Source of the DNA: Rivularia sp. T60_A2020_040
Lineage (GTDB): Bacteria > Cyanobacteriota > Cyanobacteriia > Cyanobacteriales > Nostocaceae
DNA length: 64,000 bases
NCBI GenBank assembly: GCA_015272215.1
Contig: JACYMD010000089.1
Location: 1-64,000, forward strand
Direction of reading: 5' to 3'
Part shown: in pieces, positions 26,449 to 35,048 of the stretch
Layout of the letters: each line of letters starts with the position of its first letter
Numbering within the stretch: the first letter of the stretch is position 1
Program-made: the position numbers and the translations under genes
Notes under the pieces: model-generated
What the model saw: the letters and a program-made list of their open reading frames with translations, nothing else
Told to the model about the DNA's origin: nothing
The model's database searches: none

Positions 26449-27089
26449 AATATTACCTAATTTACCTAATGTTTACCTAATGTTTAATTTATAATCGCTG
26501 TTGATGTTGGGATAAATAATATAATATATGCCGCTTATTGACCAAGCCAATATCAGTATGCAACATTCTTAAATCAATTGCGACGGGTTCAAGCCCCTAC
26601 TCAAATCCCATGTAGCTTAAAATCGCGGTTCGGTAAACCTCATCCTTAGTTAAATATTTTTTAAGTATTATTTAATTATTAGTTAAGTATTAGTTAAGTA
26701 TTGGTGCGTTGGGTAAGAAGTCGGGTTTTTATGACTGTTTTATGATATTACGGGTAGAAGCTCTGAAAAACCCGACTTCTATGTAGATGTTGACTTTTTT
26801 CTGATATTACGGATAAAAGCTTGTAAAAACCCGACTTCTATGTAGATGTAAGAAGTCGGGTTTTTATGACTTTTTTATGATGTTACGAATAGAAGCTCGT
26901 AAAAACCCGACTTCTATGTGACTTTTTTGTAATATCACGGATAAAAGCTTGTAAAAACCAGACTTTTATGATTATTGTCGTAGTTTAGGTAACCGAAGGG
27001 GTAATTACGGTAAACATCAATGGGACTCTGAGAAGATACTCGTTAAAATGTAGTTAATCTCATAAAAAACAAGTTGAGGAACTGCCAAA
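26449..27089. other. 641-bp intergenic region dominated by hairpin repeats
   Basis: It lies between divergent genes. 26449-26715 has AT-rich sequence with a TTAAGTATTA repeat near 26660-26700. 26716-26970 is an array of the AAGTCGGGTTTTT hairpin family. The remaining 120 bp should hold the DUF4870 gene's promoter. No gene and no convincing tRNA were found. Confidence 0.5.
26716..26970. repeat. Array of four AAGTCGGGTTTTT hairpin units (locus 2)
   Basis: Complete units at about 26716-26780 and 26849-26914 begin AGAAGTCGGGTTTTTATGAC and end AAAAACCCGACTTCT. Two half-like units (about 26790-26839 and 26920-26969) keep the TGATATTACGGATAAAAGCT interior and the right end. The exact inverted termini allow a stem of about 15 bp. 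All four share one interior, so the array grew locally by duplication. Confidence 0.85.
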
Positions 27090-27467
27090 ATGCAAGAATT
27101 TACATATAATTCCGATAAGCGTAAATTGCTATCGAGTTTATGTCATGGGGCGATTTTTTTTAGTACAACATTATTTTCAATTGGTGTACCAATTGCTATT
27201 TATTTTACTGCCGATGATCCAGTTGTTAAAAGCAACGCGAAAGAATCAATTAATTTTCACTTCAATGTTTGGTTTTGGGCAACTGTAATTGGAGTACCAA
27301 TCGGAATTTTATCTTTTCTTACCTTTGGTATTGGGGGAATCTTATTTTTCCCAGTTGTTGCCTTTGGGTTTTTACTACATTGGGGATTGACAATATGGGC
27401 ATTGTTACACTGTTTTAGCAATCCAGATGAATCGTTCCGTTATCCGTTTATTTTTCGATTGTTTTAA
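27090..27467 (+). CDS. DUF4870 (Tic20-like) membrane protein
   Basis: A 125-aa protein with three hydrophobic helices (about 15-37, 55-80 and 85-110). The family-typical SLCHGAIFFSTTLFSIGVPI, then DDPVVKSNAKESINFHFNVW, identifies DUF4870, where the SxxxA(K/R)EALNFQ motif is conserved. Location is the inner or thylakoid membrane; function is unknown. GAGGAACTG lies about 12 bases before the ATG. A strong terminator follows at 27493, so the gene is probably transcribed alone. Confidence 0.85.
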   Translation: MQEFTYNSDKRKLLSSLCHGAIFFSTTLFSIGVPIAIYFTADDPVVKSNAKESINFHFNVWFWATVIGVPIGILSFLTFGIGGILFFPVVAFGFLLHWGLTIWALLHCFSNPDESFRYPFIFRLF

Positions 27468-27981
27468 TCGCTTCAAATTGATATTTAGTTTTGAAAAAAG
27501 GGTTGCGAGGGGCATCCCTTTTTTGTTTTAGACAATAAGATAAACCGTTTTATTATAATAAATAATATTACTTACTCGTAGAATCTTTCTGGACGCTACA
27601 TCAGTATGCTGGTAGCGTGAAAATTATGCGTTACTGTCGTCAATACTTTGTGAATGCGCTAGGGTAATTAAGTAAGGATAAAACCCCACGAATTTAGCAA
27701 ATAAAAGTTCTGGGCAATTATCTAGAAATACGATCCTGTAAAAGCTCAAAACATCCATACAGGTATCGAAAACTTCTAAAAATAACTCTAAGCAGCTAAA
27801 AAGCTAGTTAAAGATACTAACCTGACACTTAGTGATAAGGAGTTTCTAATTGCAATGGCAACTTAAAGTGGTGGTCTAGTTAAGCAAAACTTCAGTTATG
27901 AAGCGGGAATTCTCATATCACTAAGTAGATGCTTAGTTTAGTACTTCAACACTGTACATATTCGCTTCAAAGGAACAGGAA
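27468..27981. other. 514-bp region upstream of the cyanoglobin gene
   Basis: After the terminator it holds a hairpin, ACGCTAC (27593-27599) paired with GTAGCGT (27612-27618), without a T-tract on either strand. It also has about 350 bp of unassigned sequence leading to the globin ATG. GGAACAGGAA just before the ATG is the ribosome site. A long 5' leader or a small RNA is possible; I see no clear NtcA site. Confidence 0.4.
27493..27525 (+). terminator. Intrinsic terminator of the DUF4870 gene
   Basis: AAAAAAGGG and TCCCTTTTTT flank a loop of about 12 bases and are followed by TTTTG. It lies 26 bp past the stop codon. The A/T arms allow some bidirectional action. Confidence 0.8.
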
Positions 27982-28338
27982 ATGAGTACATTATACGAAA
28001 AAATCGGCGGACAACCTACTCTTGAAAAAGTCGTCGATGATTTTCATCAACGGATTATGGCAGACAGCAGCCTCAGTGGCTTTTTCTCTAACACGGATAT
28101 GAAAAAGCAACGTAATCATCAAATTGCTTTCTTTTCTCTAATTCTGGGTGGCCCCAAAGACTACAATGGTCGTAGTATGGACAAAACACACACAGGGATG
28201 GGATTACAGCAGCCGCATTTTGATGCGATTACCAAGTATTTAGGTGATGCAATGACTGCATCTGGAGTATCTTCTGATGACACAAAAGCAGCACTCGAAA
28301 GTGTTGAAAAATTAAAGGCTTCGATTTTAAACAAGTAA
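27982..28338 (+). CDS. glbN: Group 1 truncated hemoglobin (cyanoglobin)
   Basis: A 118-aa protein that follows the trHbN/GlbN pattern throughout: MSTLYEKIGGQPTLEKVVDD, then a B-helix FHQRIMADSSLSGFF, then NTDMKKQRNHQIAFFSLILG. The proximal-His (F8) region is MDKTHTGMGLQQPHFDAITK, followed by a final G/H helix. Length and motifs closely resemble Nostoc GlbN. It binds heme, and family members bind oxygen or detoxify nitric oxide. No nif genes are near, unlike the original Nostoc commune case. An intrinsic terminator follows. Confidence 0.95.
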   Translation: MSTLYEKIGGQPTLEKVVDDFHQRIMADSSLSGFFSNTDMKKQRNHQIAFFSLILGGPKDYNGRSMDKTHTGMGLQQPHFDAITKYLGDAMTASGVSSDDTKAALESVEKLKASILNK

Positions 28339-28404
28339 TCCTATCAATTAAGTAAACTACTCGTTGATTATTGGTTACTAGTTTAAAAGAACAGTAGTGA
28401 AACT

Positions 28405-28432
28405 CCCTCGGATTGAAAACCGAGGGTTTCTT
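28405..28432 (+). terminator. Intrinsic terminator of glbN
   Basis: CCCTCGG (28405-28411) pairs with CCGAGGG (28420-28426) around the loop ATTGAAAA and is followed by TTTCTTG. It lies 67 bp past the globin stop. Confidence 0.75.
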
Positions 28433-28561
28433 GCTTCATAGCAATTGTCATTAAAAAATATGATCAATACTGGGGGCAGTAGAAATCAACAATCAAGCTA
28501 TATTCTGGCTTTGGATTTAGGAACGTATAATTTCTAACTTCTCACTCTTAATTCCTAATTT

Positions 28562-31447
28562 TTAAAATTCTCCCCCTAATGCACTAACACATCTTTCACA
28601 CAACAGTGGATGTTCTTTTGATTCTCCTACATGAGTGGAATAATTCCAACAGCGATCGCACTTTTCTCCATCTGCTTTTACTACACCAATTTCCCAGTTA
28701 TCTGTCTGCAATTTGTGTTTACAGTCTTCTATTCTGGGAGCATCTAAGATTTCTGCTTGGGATGTTAGAAATAAATACCGGAGTTCGTCTACACCGTTTT
28801 TACTGTTATCATTCAGTGATTTTACTGAATTCCGCAATTCTTCATCTTTGATGTAAAGTAACACTTTGGCTTCTAAGGAAGAACCAATCATTTTATCGAT
28901 TCTGGCTTCTTCTAATACCTTATTCACATCATTACGGATTTGGCGGATTTTTTCCCAAAATTTGACCAATTCGGGATTTTTCCATTTTTCTTCTAACTGT
29001 ACCCAACCGGCTTCAAATACCGATTTGTAAGCAGTTTCGTAAGGGAGAAATTGCCAAATGTCTTCTGCCATGTGAGACAATACTGGAGCAATAGCTTTGG
29101 TTAAATTCTCCAGGGCAATTTGCATTACCGTTTGACAACTACGACGACGAGATCCATTTTCACTACTAATATATAATCTATCTTTGCCTACATCTAAATA
29201 GAAGTTGGATAAATCAACGATACAGAAATTCTGCACTGCTTGAAAGAAGCGCGAAAATTGAAAGGTTTCGTAAGCTGTCGTGACTTCATTAAATACTTCT
29301 GTCATCCGATGCAGCATATATTTATCAATTTCGGGTAAATCTTCAAAAGCGACTGCATCTTGCGGATTAAAATCATGCAAATTACCCAACAAGAAACGTG
29401 CTGTATTGCGAATCTTGTTGCGAATATCCATGATTTGCTTCAAAGTATTCTTACCAATGCCTACATCGTTAGTGTAGTCTACCGAAGACACCCACAACCG
29501 CAATACATCAGCACCATAAGCGGGTTCCTGCTTCTGATTTTTACCACCTTCAATCACAATTCTGGGGTCAATTACGTTACCTAAAGATTTACTTTGCTTA
29601 AAACCTTTTTCGTCTAAAGTATAACCATGAGTCAAGACAATTTTATAAGGTGCAATACCGTTAATTGCAACGCTGGTAAGTAAACTCGATTGGAACCAAC
29701 CCCGGTGTTGGTCGGAACCTTCTAAATACATATCGGCAGGATAGCGTAATTCGGGACGCTGTTCAACTACTGATGCCCAAGAAGAACCGGAATCAAACCA
29801 TACATCCATCGTATCCATACCTTTACGGTATTTCCTGCCGTCATTACGGTATCTTTCTGGCATTAAATCTTCTACCGATAATTCCCACCAAGCATCAGTT
29901 CCTTTTTCGGCAATAATTGCTTGCACCTGTTTGATAGTATCTTCGTTCAACACTACCTCATTGGTTTCTTCGTCGTAGAATACCGGAATCGGTACTCCCC
30001 AACTGCGCTGACGGGAGATACACCAATCGTTTCTATCTGCAACCATTGGGGTAATCCGGTTTTGTCCTTGTGCGGGAATCCATTGTACGGATTTTATCTC
30101 TTTAAGGGCTGTTTCGCGGAATTTCTCCACTGAAGCAAACCACTGTTCGGTAGCGCGGAAAATCGTCGGTTTTTTTGTCCGCCAATCATAGGGATATTTG
30201 TGTGCGTAGGGTTCGTGTTTAATCAGCGATTTGGCTTCTGTTAAAGCATCAATTATTGCTTGATTACCTTCACTGATTTGGTTATTTGTACCGACTACTT
30301 TTAAACCAACAAATTTACCTGCTTCCTCAGTAAACTGACCGTTTCCATCCACCGGAGCTAAAATTGGTAAATGATAACGCTGTCCGACAATGTAATCTTC
30401 TTGACCGTGACCGGGGGCAGTATGCACCAAACCAGTACCGGATTCAGTTGTAATATAATCTCCGCCGATGATTACCGGAGAAACTCTATCAAATAATGGA
30501 TGACGATAAGTAGAATGTTCTAAATCTTTACCTTTAAAAGTAGCTTTTACCGTTAATTTCGCGTTAAAGGTTTCTGCAAGACGTGGTGCTAAATCAGCTG
30601 CGATAATTAAATATTTAAAGTCAACTGCTGTTAAATTTTCAACTTCCACTACAGCATAATTAAGCTCTGGATTCACCGCTACAGCTAAATTACCGGGAAT
30701 TGTCCAAGGTGTAGTCGTCCAAATTGCTACACCTAAACTGGGTAAAAACTCGGATAATTGATCTTTGACTGCATCCGCTAAATTAGTCATCGGGAAAGCA
30801 GCATAAATACTCGGTGAAATATGTCCTTCGGGATATTCTAACTCAGCTTCCGCTAAAGCAGTTTGAGAACTGGGACTCCAATGTACAGGTTTCAAGCCGC
30901 GATAAATATAACCTTTCAAAAACATATCGCCAAAAACTGCAATTTGTGCGGCTTCGTATTCAGGATTAGAAGTTAAATAAGGATTGTCCCAATCTCCCCA
31001 AACCCCATACCTTTTAAAGCTTTCTCGCTGCTCATTCACCGCTTCTAAGGCAAAATCCTTTGCCTTTTGTCGCAGTTGTAAAGGAGTTAAACTCTGCCTT
31101 TGTGCCGACTTCATATTTTGTAAAACTTTCAATTCAATCGGCAAACCGTGACAATCCCAACCAGGGACATAATGAATTTTACGACCTTGTAATATTTTGT
31201 AACGATTAATAATATCTTTAAGAATTTTGTTTAAAGCGTGACCAATATGTAACGAACCATTTGCGTAAGGAGGTCCGTCATGTAAAATGAATAATTCGCC
31301 AGGGTTCTCACTGGAAAGGCGTTCGTAGATTTTATTCTCAGCCCAAAACTGTTGGATTTCGGGTTCGCGCTTCGTAGCATTTGCCCGCATATCAAAATTA
31401 GTCTTAGGTAAATTTACTGTATCTTTATAGCTTCCTGATTCAGTCAT
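28562..31447 (-). CDS. ileS: Isoleucine-tRNA ligase
   Basis: A 961-aa class I aminoacyl-tRNA synthetase. The HIGH motif is in YANGSLHIGHALNKILKD (residues 67-70), with GWDCHGLPIE soon after. The CP1 editing domain contains TTTPWTIPGNLAV and the GTGLVHTAPGHGQEDY block. The second signature is KQSKSLGN, a KMSKS variant, near 617. The anticodon-binding region and a C-terminal zinc site (CDRCWNYS and CERC, near 935-955) complete the bacterial-type enzyme. It charges tRNA-Ile with isoleucine and edits valine. Length is as expected. A possible promoter lies about 215 bp upstream; no T-box-like leader is visible. Confidence 0.97.
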   Translation of the reverse strand: MTESGSYKDTVNLPKTNFDMRANATKREPEIQQFWAENKIYERLSSENPGELFILHDGPPYANGSLHIGHALNKILKDIINRYKILQGRKIHYVPGWDCHGLPIELKVLQNMKSAQRQSLTPLQLRQKAKDFALEAVNEQRESFKRYGVWGDWDNPYLTSNPEYEAAQIAVFGDMFLKGYIYRGLKPVHWSPSSQTALAEAELEYPEGHISPSIYAAFPMTNLADAVKDQLSEFLPSLGVAIWTTTPWTIPGNLAVAVNPELNYAVVEVENLTAVDFKYLIIAADLAPRLAETFNAKLTVKATFKGKDLEHSTYRHPLFDRVSPVIIGGDYITTESGTGLVHTAPGHGQEDYIVGQRYHLPILAPVDGNGQFTEEAGKFVGLKVVGTNNQISEGNQAIIDALTEAKSLIKHEPYAHKYPYDWRTKKPTIFRATEQWFASVEKFRETALKEIKSVQWIPAQGQNRITPMVADRNDWCISRQRSWGVPIPVFYDEETNEVVLNEDTIKQVQAIIAEKGTDAWWELSVEDLMPERYRNDGRKYRKGMDTMDVWFDSGSSWASVVEQRPELRYPADMYLEGSDQHRGWFQSSLLTSVAINGIAPYKIVLTHGYTLDEKGFKQSKSLGNVIDPRIVIEGGKNQKQEPAYGADVLRLWVSSVDYTNDVGIGKNTLKQIMDIRNKIRNTARFLLGNLHDFNPQDAVAFEDLPEIDKYMLHRMTEVFNEVTTAYETFQFSRFFQAVQNFCIVDLSNFYLDVGKDRLYISSENGSRRRSCQTVMQIALENLTKAIAPVLSHMAEDIWQFLPYETAYKSVFEAGWVQLEEKWKNPELVKFWEKIRQIRNDVNKVLEEARIDKMIGSSLEAKVLLYIKDEELRNSVKSLNDNSKNGVDELRYLFLTSQAEILDAPRIEDCKHKLQTDNWEIGVVKADGEKCDRCWNYSTHVGESKEHPLLCERCVSALGGEF

Positions 31448-31589
31448 TCGATTTTGGATTTTGGATTTTGGATTTTGGATTGCTTCTTTTTGAAGACTTT
31501 GATTTCTAATTCCTATTATGGTAATCTTACCGAAATTTAGCTTGAAGAAAAATAAGAAAAAAATTGGGCTGCTTTGTTACTTCCAATCA

Positions 31590-31710
31590 AAAAACTTTGC
31601 CTAAATCGCGATCGCTATTAATTACCGTTAAAAGGCAACAGGGAAGTTTCCATAATGGCAGTATAGCGGGAATTTGGACAAGCAAGCCTGATTGAATCGG
31701 GCTTTTTTCT
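31590..31710 (+). ncRNA. Candidate small RNA ending in an intrinsic terminator
   Basis: The plus strand has AAGCCTGAT (31684-31692), loop TGA, and ATCGGGCTT (31696-31704), a 9-bp stem with one wobble pair, followed by TTTT. No plus-strand gene lies upstream for more than 3 kb, so the terminator has no obvious mRNA to end. A short transcript starting somewhere in 31590-31650 would explain it. It does not match any small RNA that I know, such as Yfr1 or 6S. The 5' end is a guess. Confidence 0.35.
31684..31708 (+). terminator. Orphan plus-strand intrinsic terminator
   Basis: Stem of 9 bp, loop of 3, T-tract of 6. On the opposite strand the hairpin is preceded by A and followed by no T-run, so it works on the plus strand only. 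Confidence 0.7.
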
Positions 31711-31843
31711 ACATCAAGGGGCTAATTGTTCACCTGTTCCCTATTTCTACCCGTTTATAGGCTTGGTCAATTTTTCAAACGTTTTTAGTTAGTATATACA
31801 GATTTATCAGCTAATATTTAACAATAACCATTAACAATAACCA

Positions 31844-32212
31844 TTAACAATAACCATTAATTTTCATATAGCTTAATAACCAATTTGCAGCGGTTGCTCT
31901 ACGTGTTTCTCTGGGACTAAATTCGCCTATTTTGTAACCTGTAAAACCAAGTTGTTCTTTAACAATTTGTTTATTTTCCTTGGGAATCGAGCGAGTCAAC
32001 TTGACTGTTGGGGGACGATTAGCGATAAAATCTGGTGGTTGAGGATATTCTGTACGCCATTCTTCAGATACATTATTTGCATCCCATTTACCCGTAGATT
32101 CATCGTAGCGATAACCCAAATAGTGCCATACCAACTTGTTAACTGTGGTATCGTCAATTTCTTCTTTGAGAATCGCCCAAATTGTATCGGTGTTGAGAGA
32201 CGGTAGTTCCAT
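31844..32212 (-). CDS. DUF1823 family protein
   Basis: A 122-aa protein of the small family shared by cyanobacteria and plastid-bearing plants. Typical blocks are LNTDTIWAILKEEIDDTTVN, then KLVWHYLGYRYDESTGKWD, PPDFIANRPPTVKLTRSIPK and FSPRETRRATAANWLLSYM. It is soluble with no signal peptide. Function is unknown. It is divergent from the acylphosphatase gene, which begins about 130 bp away, and its upstream region has TTTTAGATT tandem repeats (32212-32250). Confidence 0.85.
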   Translation of the reverse strand: MELPSLNTDTIWAILKEEIDDTTVNKLVWHYLGYRYDESTGKWDANNVSEEWRTEYPQPPDFIANRPPTVKLTRSIPKENKQIVKEQLGFTGYKIGEFSPRETRRATAANWLLSYMKINGYC

Positions 32213-32342
32213 TTTAGATTTTGGATTTTAGATTTTAGATTTTAGATTATGTTTAAGGTCTTAACTTCCAAATTCTCATTCAATAGTTTATAAATTAGCA
32301 TTTGACCGGACAAAATAAAATAAAAAGAATATTTATGTATTT

Positions 32343-32654
32343 ATGATACCTATGTCAAATTCGACTCTGCCAAAACAAATTCGCGCCCATGCATTGATAT
32401 CCGGTAAAGTTCAAGGGGTAGGCTATCGTTATTCTACGATGAATGCAGCGAAGAAGTTGGGTTTAAACGGATGGGTACGAAATCTTCCCGATAGTCGTGT
32501 AGAAGCTGTTTTTGAAGGTGCTTCGGAGGTTGTGCAAGAGATGATTCGCTGGTGTCATGATGGCTCAATTAACGCCATCGTTACGGATGTACAAGTTGAA
32601 TATTCGCAAGCGGAAGGTTTACAAGGATTTGAAATTATCAGGAGTCATGAGTGA
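32343..32654 (+). CDS. acyP: Acylphosphatase
   Basis: A 103-aa protein with both acylphosphatase signatures: the phosphate-binding loop GKVQGVGYRYS, with catalytic Arg near residue 28, and GLNGWVRNLPDSRVEAVFEG, with catalytic Asn near 46. It hydrolyses carboxyl-phosphate bonds. A second Met three codons on (32352) could be the real start. It is convergent with pxcA, with about 47 bp between the stops. Confidence 0.93.
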   Translation: MIPMSNSTLPKQIRAHALISGKVQGVGYRYSTMNAAKKLGLNGWVRNLPDSRVEAVFEGASEVVQEMIRWCHDGSINAIVTDVQVEYSQAEGLQGFEIIRSHE

Positions 32655-32701
32655 GCTATTAATTTATTGAAACTATTAGCCTTTAACCTTTAACCTGATA
32701 A

Positions 32702-33925
32702 TCATTCATTCATTTCCTTAAATGTAGCTAGCGCTGATGGTGAAATACGACTCAAGTAAGAAAATACCCAGTATTTGGAGACAGTATCTAAGATTACGGG
32801 AAAAGTAGCGATAAAGATAAATATGGTGTTTCTTGTGGGTGCAATTCCTAAGTGTTGTGCAAATGCTTCGAGAATAATTTCCCATCCGTGGGGTGAATGA
32901 AAGCCGACGAATACATCTGTAATTAAGATAATTAAAAAGGCTTTAGCACTATCGCTAAGTCCGTATACTGTATCATCAAGAAATAATTTTAATATTGCGA
33001 GTTCTCTTTTACTAGTAGCAATTATTAATGAAAATACAATTAATGATATGAAATCGGCGAACACGTTACTAATAGCACTGTTGTTTTGATGATGATATTC
33101 TTCTGCTATTTCAATTGCTTTTTGTTTTTGATTTTGCTGTATTACTTCTAATGATAATGATGGAGCTTGAAGAGTTAATTGTTCAAATTTCAATTGATTT
33201 TGATAAAATTTGAATTCATGTAGCGCTTTCTCTTCGATGTAGTTATTAACAAAAATATCAGAATTTATATCAGTTCTCAGACGCTCTACTATGGGATAAA
33301 CTATTAATTGTTTTGATAGGAAATAAGTTAAAAAAGGTACTAATATTAGAATCATTAAAAACTTTAAAGCTGTTTTTGTCCTCTTACTAGAAAATTGAAA
33401 ATCCTGAATAATTTGTTTTTCTGCTTGGGGAGATAACTCTCTAACAATTTTTTGTAAACTTCTCGTAATAGAACCTGGAAATAAACCGATTTTTCGATGA
33501 GCAATTTTTGCTTCTATTTTATCTAAATCAGATGTATTTTCAAGCTTTGAATTGGAATTAACTGTGAATCTTCGCGAAGTAAATTCTTGATTAATTGCAT
33601 ATTTTGCTGTGACTTCATCAATAAATTTTAATTTATCTAAAAATGCTTGATTGGATATATTTAATAAAGAACGACTTTGCTGAAACTCTGCTAACCTCAA
33701 ATTAATTATCTTCAGATTTTTTTCCAGTAAAGATTGCCAATAAGATAGAACACTTGCAGTATATTCGGTAGATTCGGAAGATATTTTTCTACCATTAAAA
33801 TGTTTTTCTTCAATATCTCGAATTCTCCAAGCAGCTTCGTAAGCTAACAACAGCGCTCTTTGGGGTGTATTTAAAAACCAATTCTGTTGAAGTTTACGAA
33901 AAAACGATGTTTTGGGTTTACTCAT
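32702..33925 (-). CDS. pxcA: Proton extrusion protein PxcA (CemA/CotA family)
   Basis: A 407-aa membrane protein. The N-terminal about 180 residues are soluble and charged (LAYEAAWRIRDIEEKHFNG). Four membrane spans follow at about 185-207, 285-305, 325-345 and 370-395. The CemA signature FVGFHSPHGWEIILEAFAQH lies near residue 345. PxcA is needed for light-induced sodium-dependent proton extrusion and indirectly for carbon uptake in Synechocystis; plastid CemA is the homologue. Location is probably the plasma membrane. The length is slightly shorter than some homologues because of a compact N-terminal region. Confidence 0.92.
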   Translation of the reverse strand: MSKPKTSFFRKLQQNWFLNTPQRALLLAYEAAWRIRDIEEKHFNGRKISSESTEYTASVLSYWQSLLEKNLKIINLRLAEFQQSRSLLNISNQAFLDKLKFIDEVTAKYAINQEFTSRRFTVNSNSKLENTSDLDKIEAKIAHRKIGLFPGSITRSLQKIVRELSPQAEKQIIQDFQFSSKRTKTALKFLMILILVPFLTYFLSKQLIVYPIVERLRTDINSDIFVNNYIEEKALHEFKFYQNQLKFEQLTLQAPSLSLEVIQQNQKQKAIEIAEEYHHQNNSAISNVFADFISLIVFSLIIATSKRELAILKLFLDDTVYGLSDSAKAFLIILITDVFVGFHSPHGWEIILEAFAQHLGIAPTRNTIFIFIATFPVILDTVSKYWVFSYLSRISPSALATFKEMNE

Positions 33926-34071
33926 ATAATTTTAATTAATCAAATAATTATCAAATAATTCGTTAATGCTGATATCTTTTTTTAGAAAATGAGCCTTGAA
34001 GTTAAATTCAAGGCTATATTAAAAATTAATTATGACAAAAAGCTCTTAATTATTCATAAAATTATCATCAG

Positions 34072-34854
34072 TTAAAGATTAAAAACTTGAAAAATATCTT
34101 GATAACCATTCTGCTGGATTTGGTTAACTAATTTACGTTCTTCATCAGGAATTTTTGCTAACTTTTCGATTTTGCCAGTATTTGGATTATCAGCAAATGC
34201 TGATTTAAAATTACCGTCATTATCAAAAATGAACAATTCTCCAGTATGAAATCTTTGAAATGCGATAACCTTACCATTATCAAACCAAAATCCTAAACCA
34301 TCACCTATTTCAGCATTAGATTCGCTGGCTTTTACAGGTTTACCATTAATCTGACAAACAGTATAGTTAGTATATTGCTGAGTTTTTGTACTTTCTTGAC
34401 AATTTTGAGTTAATTGTTCCAAAGAATTAATTGCAGCTTCATAGGAAGTATCATCAATTTGCGTTTGTGACTCTTCATTACCAATAACGCACTCGTCGGG
34501 AATTCCATCATCATTGTAATCCATACGTGCATCATCTTCTTGTCCATCGTTATCGCAGTCAATCAACTGTCCAATTTGTTTACCCGATTTAGTTTGCTTA
34601 TGATTTTTTGTAGTTGCAATTTTAGAAGAATTTTGTTGTTGAGATGCAGTTGGTTTTTCTATTTTATTGATTGGTTTTTCTACAACAGAATTTTGTTGTT
34701 GAGATGCAGTTGATTTTTCTGAAATAGAATTTTGTTGTTGAGATGCAGTTGCTGTTTCTATTTGATTATTCGTTTGACTCGCTCCAGGAGATTGGTTACA
34801 ACCGAGTAGCGTCACGACTACTAAACCCAAAGAAAAAACTTTTGCTTGTATCAT
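34072..34854 (-). CDS. Lipoprotein of unknown function with Gln-rich repeats and a calcium-loop-like segment
   Basis: A 260-aa protein. The signal ends in a lipobox (VVVTLLGCNQ, Cys at residue 19), so it should be a lipid-anchored envelope protein. Residues about 35-80 hold three copies of TASQQQNS separated by EK(S/P). About 98-120 reads DCDNDGQEDDARMDYNDDGIPDEC, whose DxDxDGxxD spacing resembles thrombospondin-3/EF-hand calcium loops bracketed by two Cys. The C-terminal 120 residues (GLGFWFDNGKVIAFQRFHTG) contain a small beta-rich domain that I cannot name. It lies 195 bp downstream of a Ser/Thr kinase gene on the same strand and may be co-transcribed with it. Confidence 0.7.
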   Translation of the reverse strand: MIQAKVFSLGLVVVTLLGCNQSPGASQTNNQIETATASQQQNSISEKSTASQQQNSVVEKPINKIEKPTASQQQNSSKIATTKNHKQTKSGKQIGQLIDCDNDGQEDDARMDYNDDGIPDECVIGNEESQTQIDDTSYEAAINSLEQLTQNCQESTKTQQYTNYTVCQINGKPVKASESNAEIGDGLGFWFDNGKVIAFQRFHTGELFIFDNDGNFKSAFADNPNTGKIEKLAKIPDEERKLVNQIQQNGYQDIFQVFNL

Positions 34855-34975
34855 CAGATTAGCTTCTTAAATCAATTATAAATTAATTTATTCATGCTAA
34901 CTTAACTGAAATCAAGTCATAAGGGAAACAATACTGAAAAATTAAAATTAAAATTAAAATTAAAAGTTAAGAGTT

Positions 34976-34998
34976 GTAGAGACGTAGCTACGTCTGTA
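34976..34998. repeat. Perfect palindrome of the AGACGTAGC family
   Basis: AGACGTAGCTACGTCT (34980-34995) is a 16-bp perfect palindrome, flanked by GTAG and GTA. Related palindromes are at 33-54, 25252-25276, 43536-43556 and 62991-63021. All are in non-coding DNA. Confidence 0.7.
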
Positions 34999-35048
34999 TC
35001 GGAGTTTGGAGTTAGAAATAATCAATAATCAATGCCTAATTTTATTTT

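Larger units (their letters stand above)
31448..31843. other. Intergenic region upstream of ileS with a plus-strand terminator
   Basis: 396 bp between two minus-strand genes. It contains a TTTTGGATTTTGGA tandem repeat at 31448-31480, a HIP1 site, a plus-strand intrinsic terminator at 31684-31708 and ACCATTAACAATA repeats at 31820-31860. On the minus strand TATACT at 31665-31660 is a reasonable -10 box for ileS. No gene is evident. Confidence 0.45.

Noticed and set aside
26570-26640. Possible tRNA-like GGGTTCAAGCCCC sequence
   Set aside because: No acceptor stem, anticodon loop or CCA-adjacent pairing could be built around it.
27900-27981. NtcA-binding site (GTA-N8-TAC) upstream of glbN
   Set aside because: GTAC...GTAC is present near 27937-27956, but the spacing is wrong.
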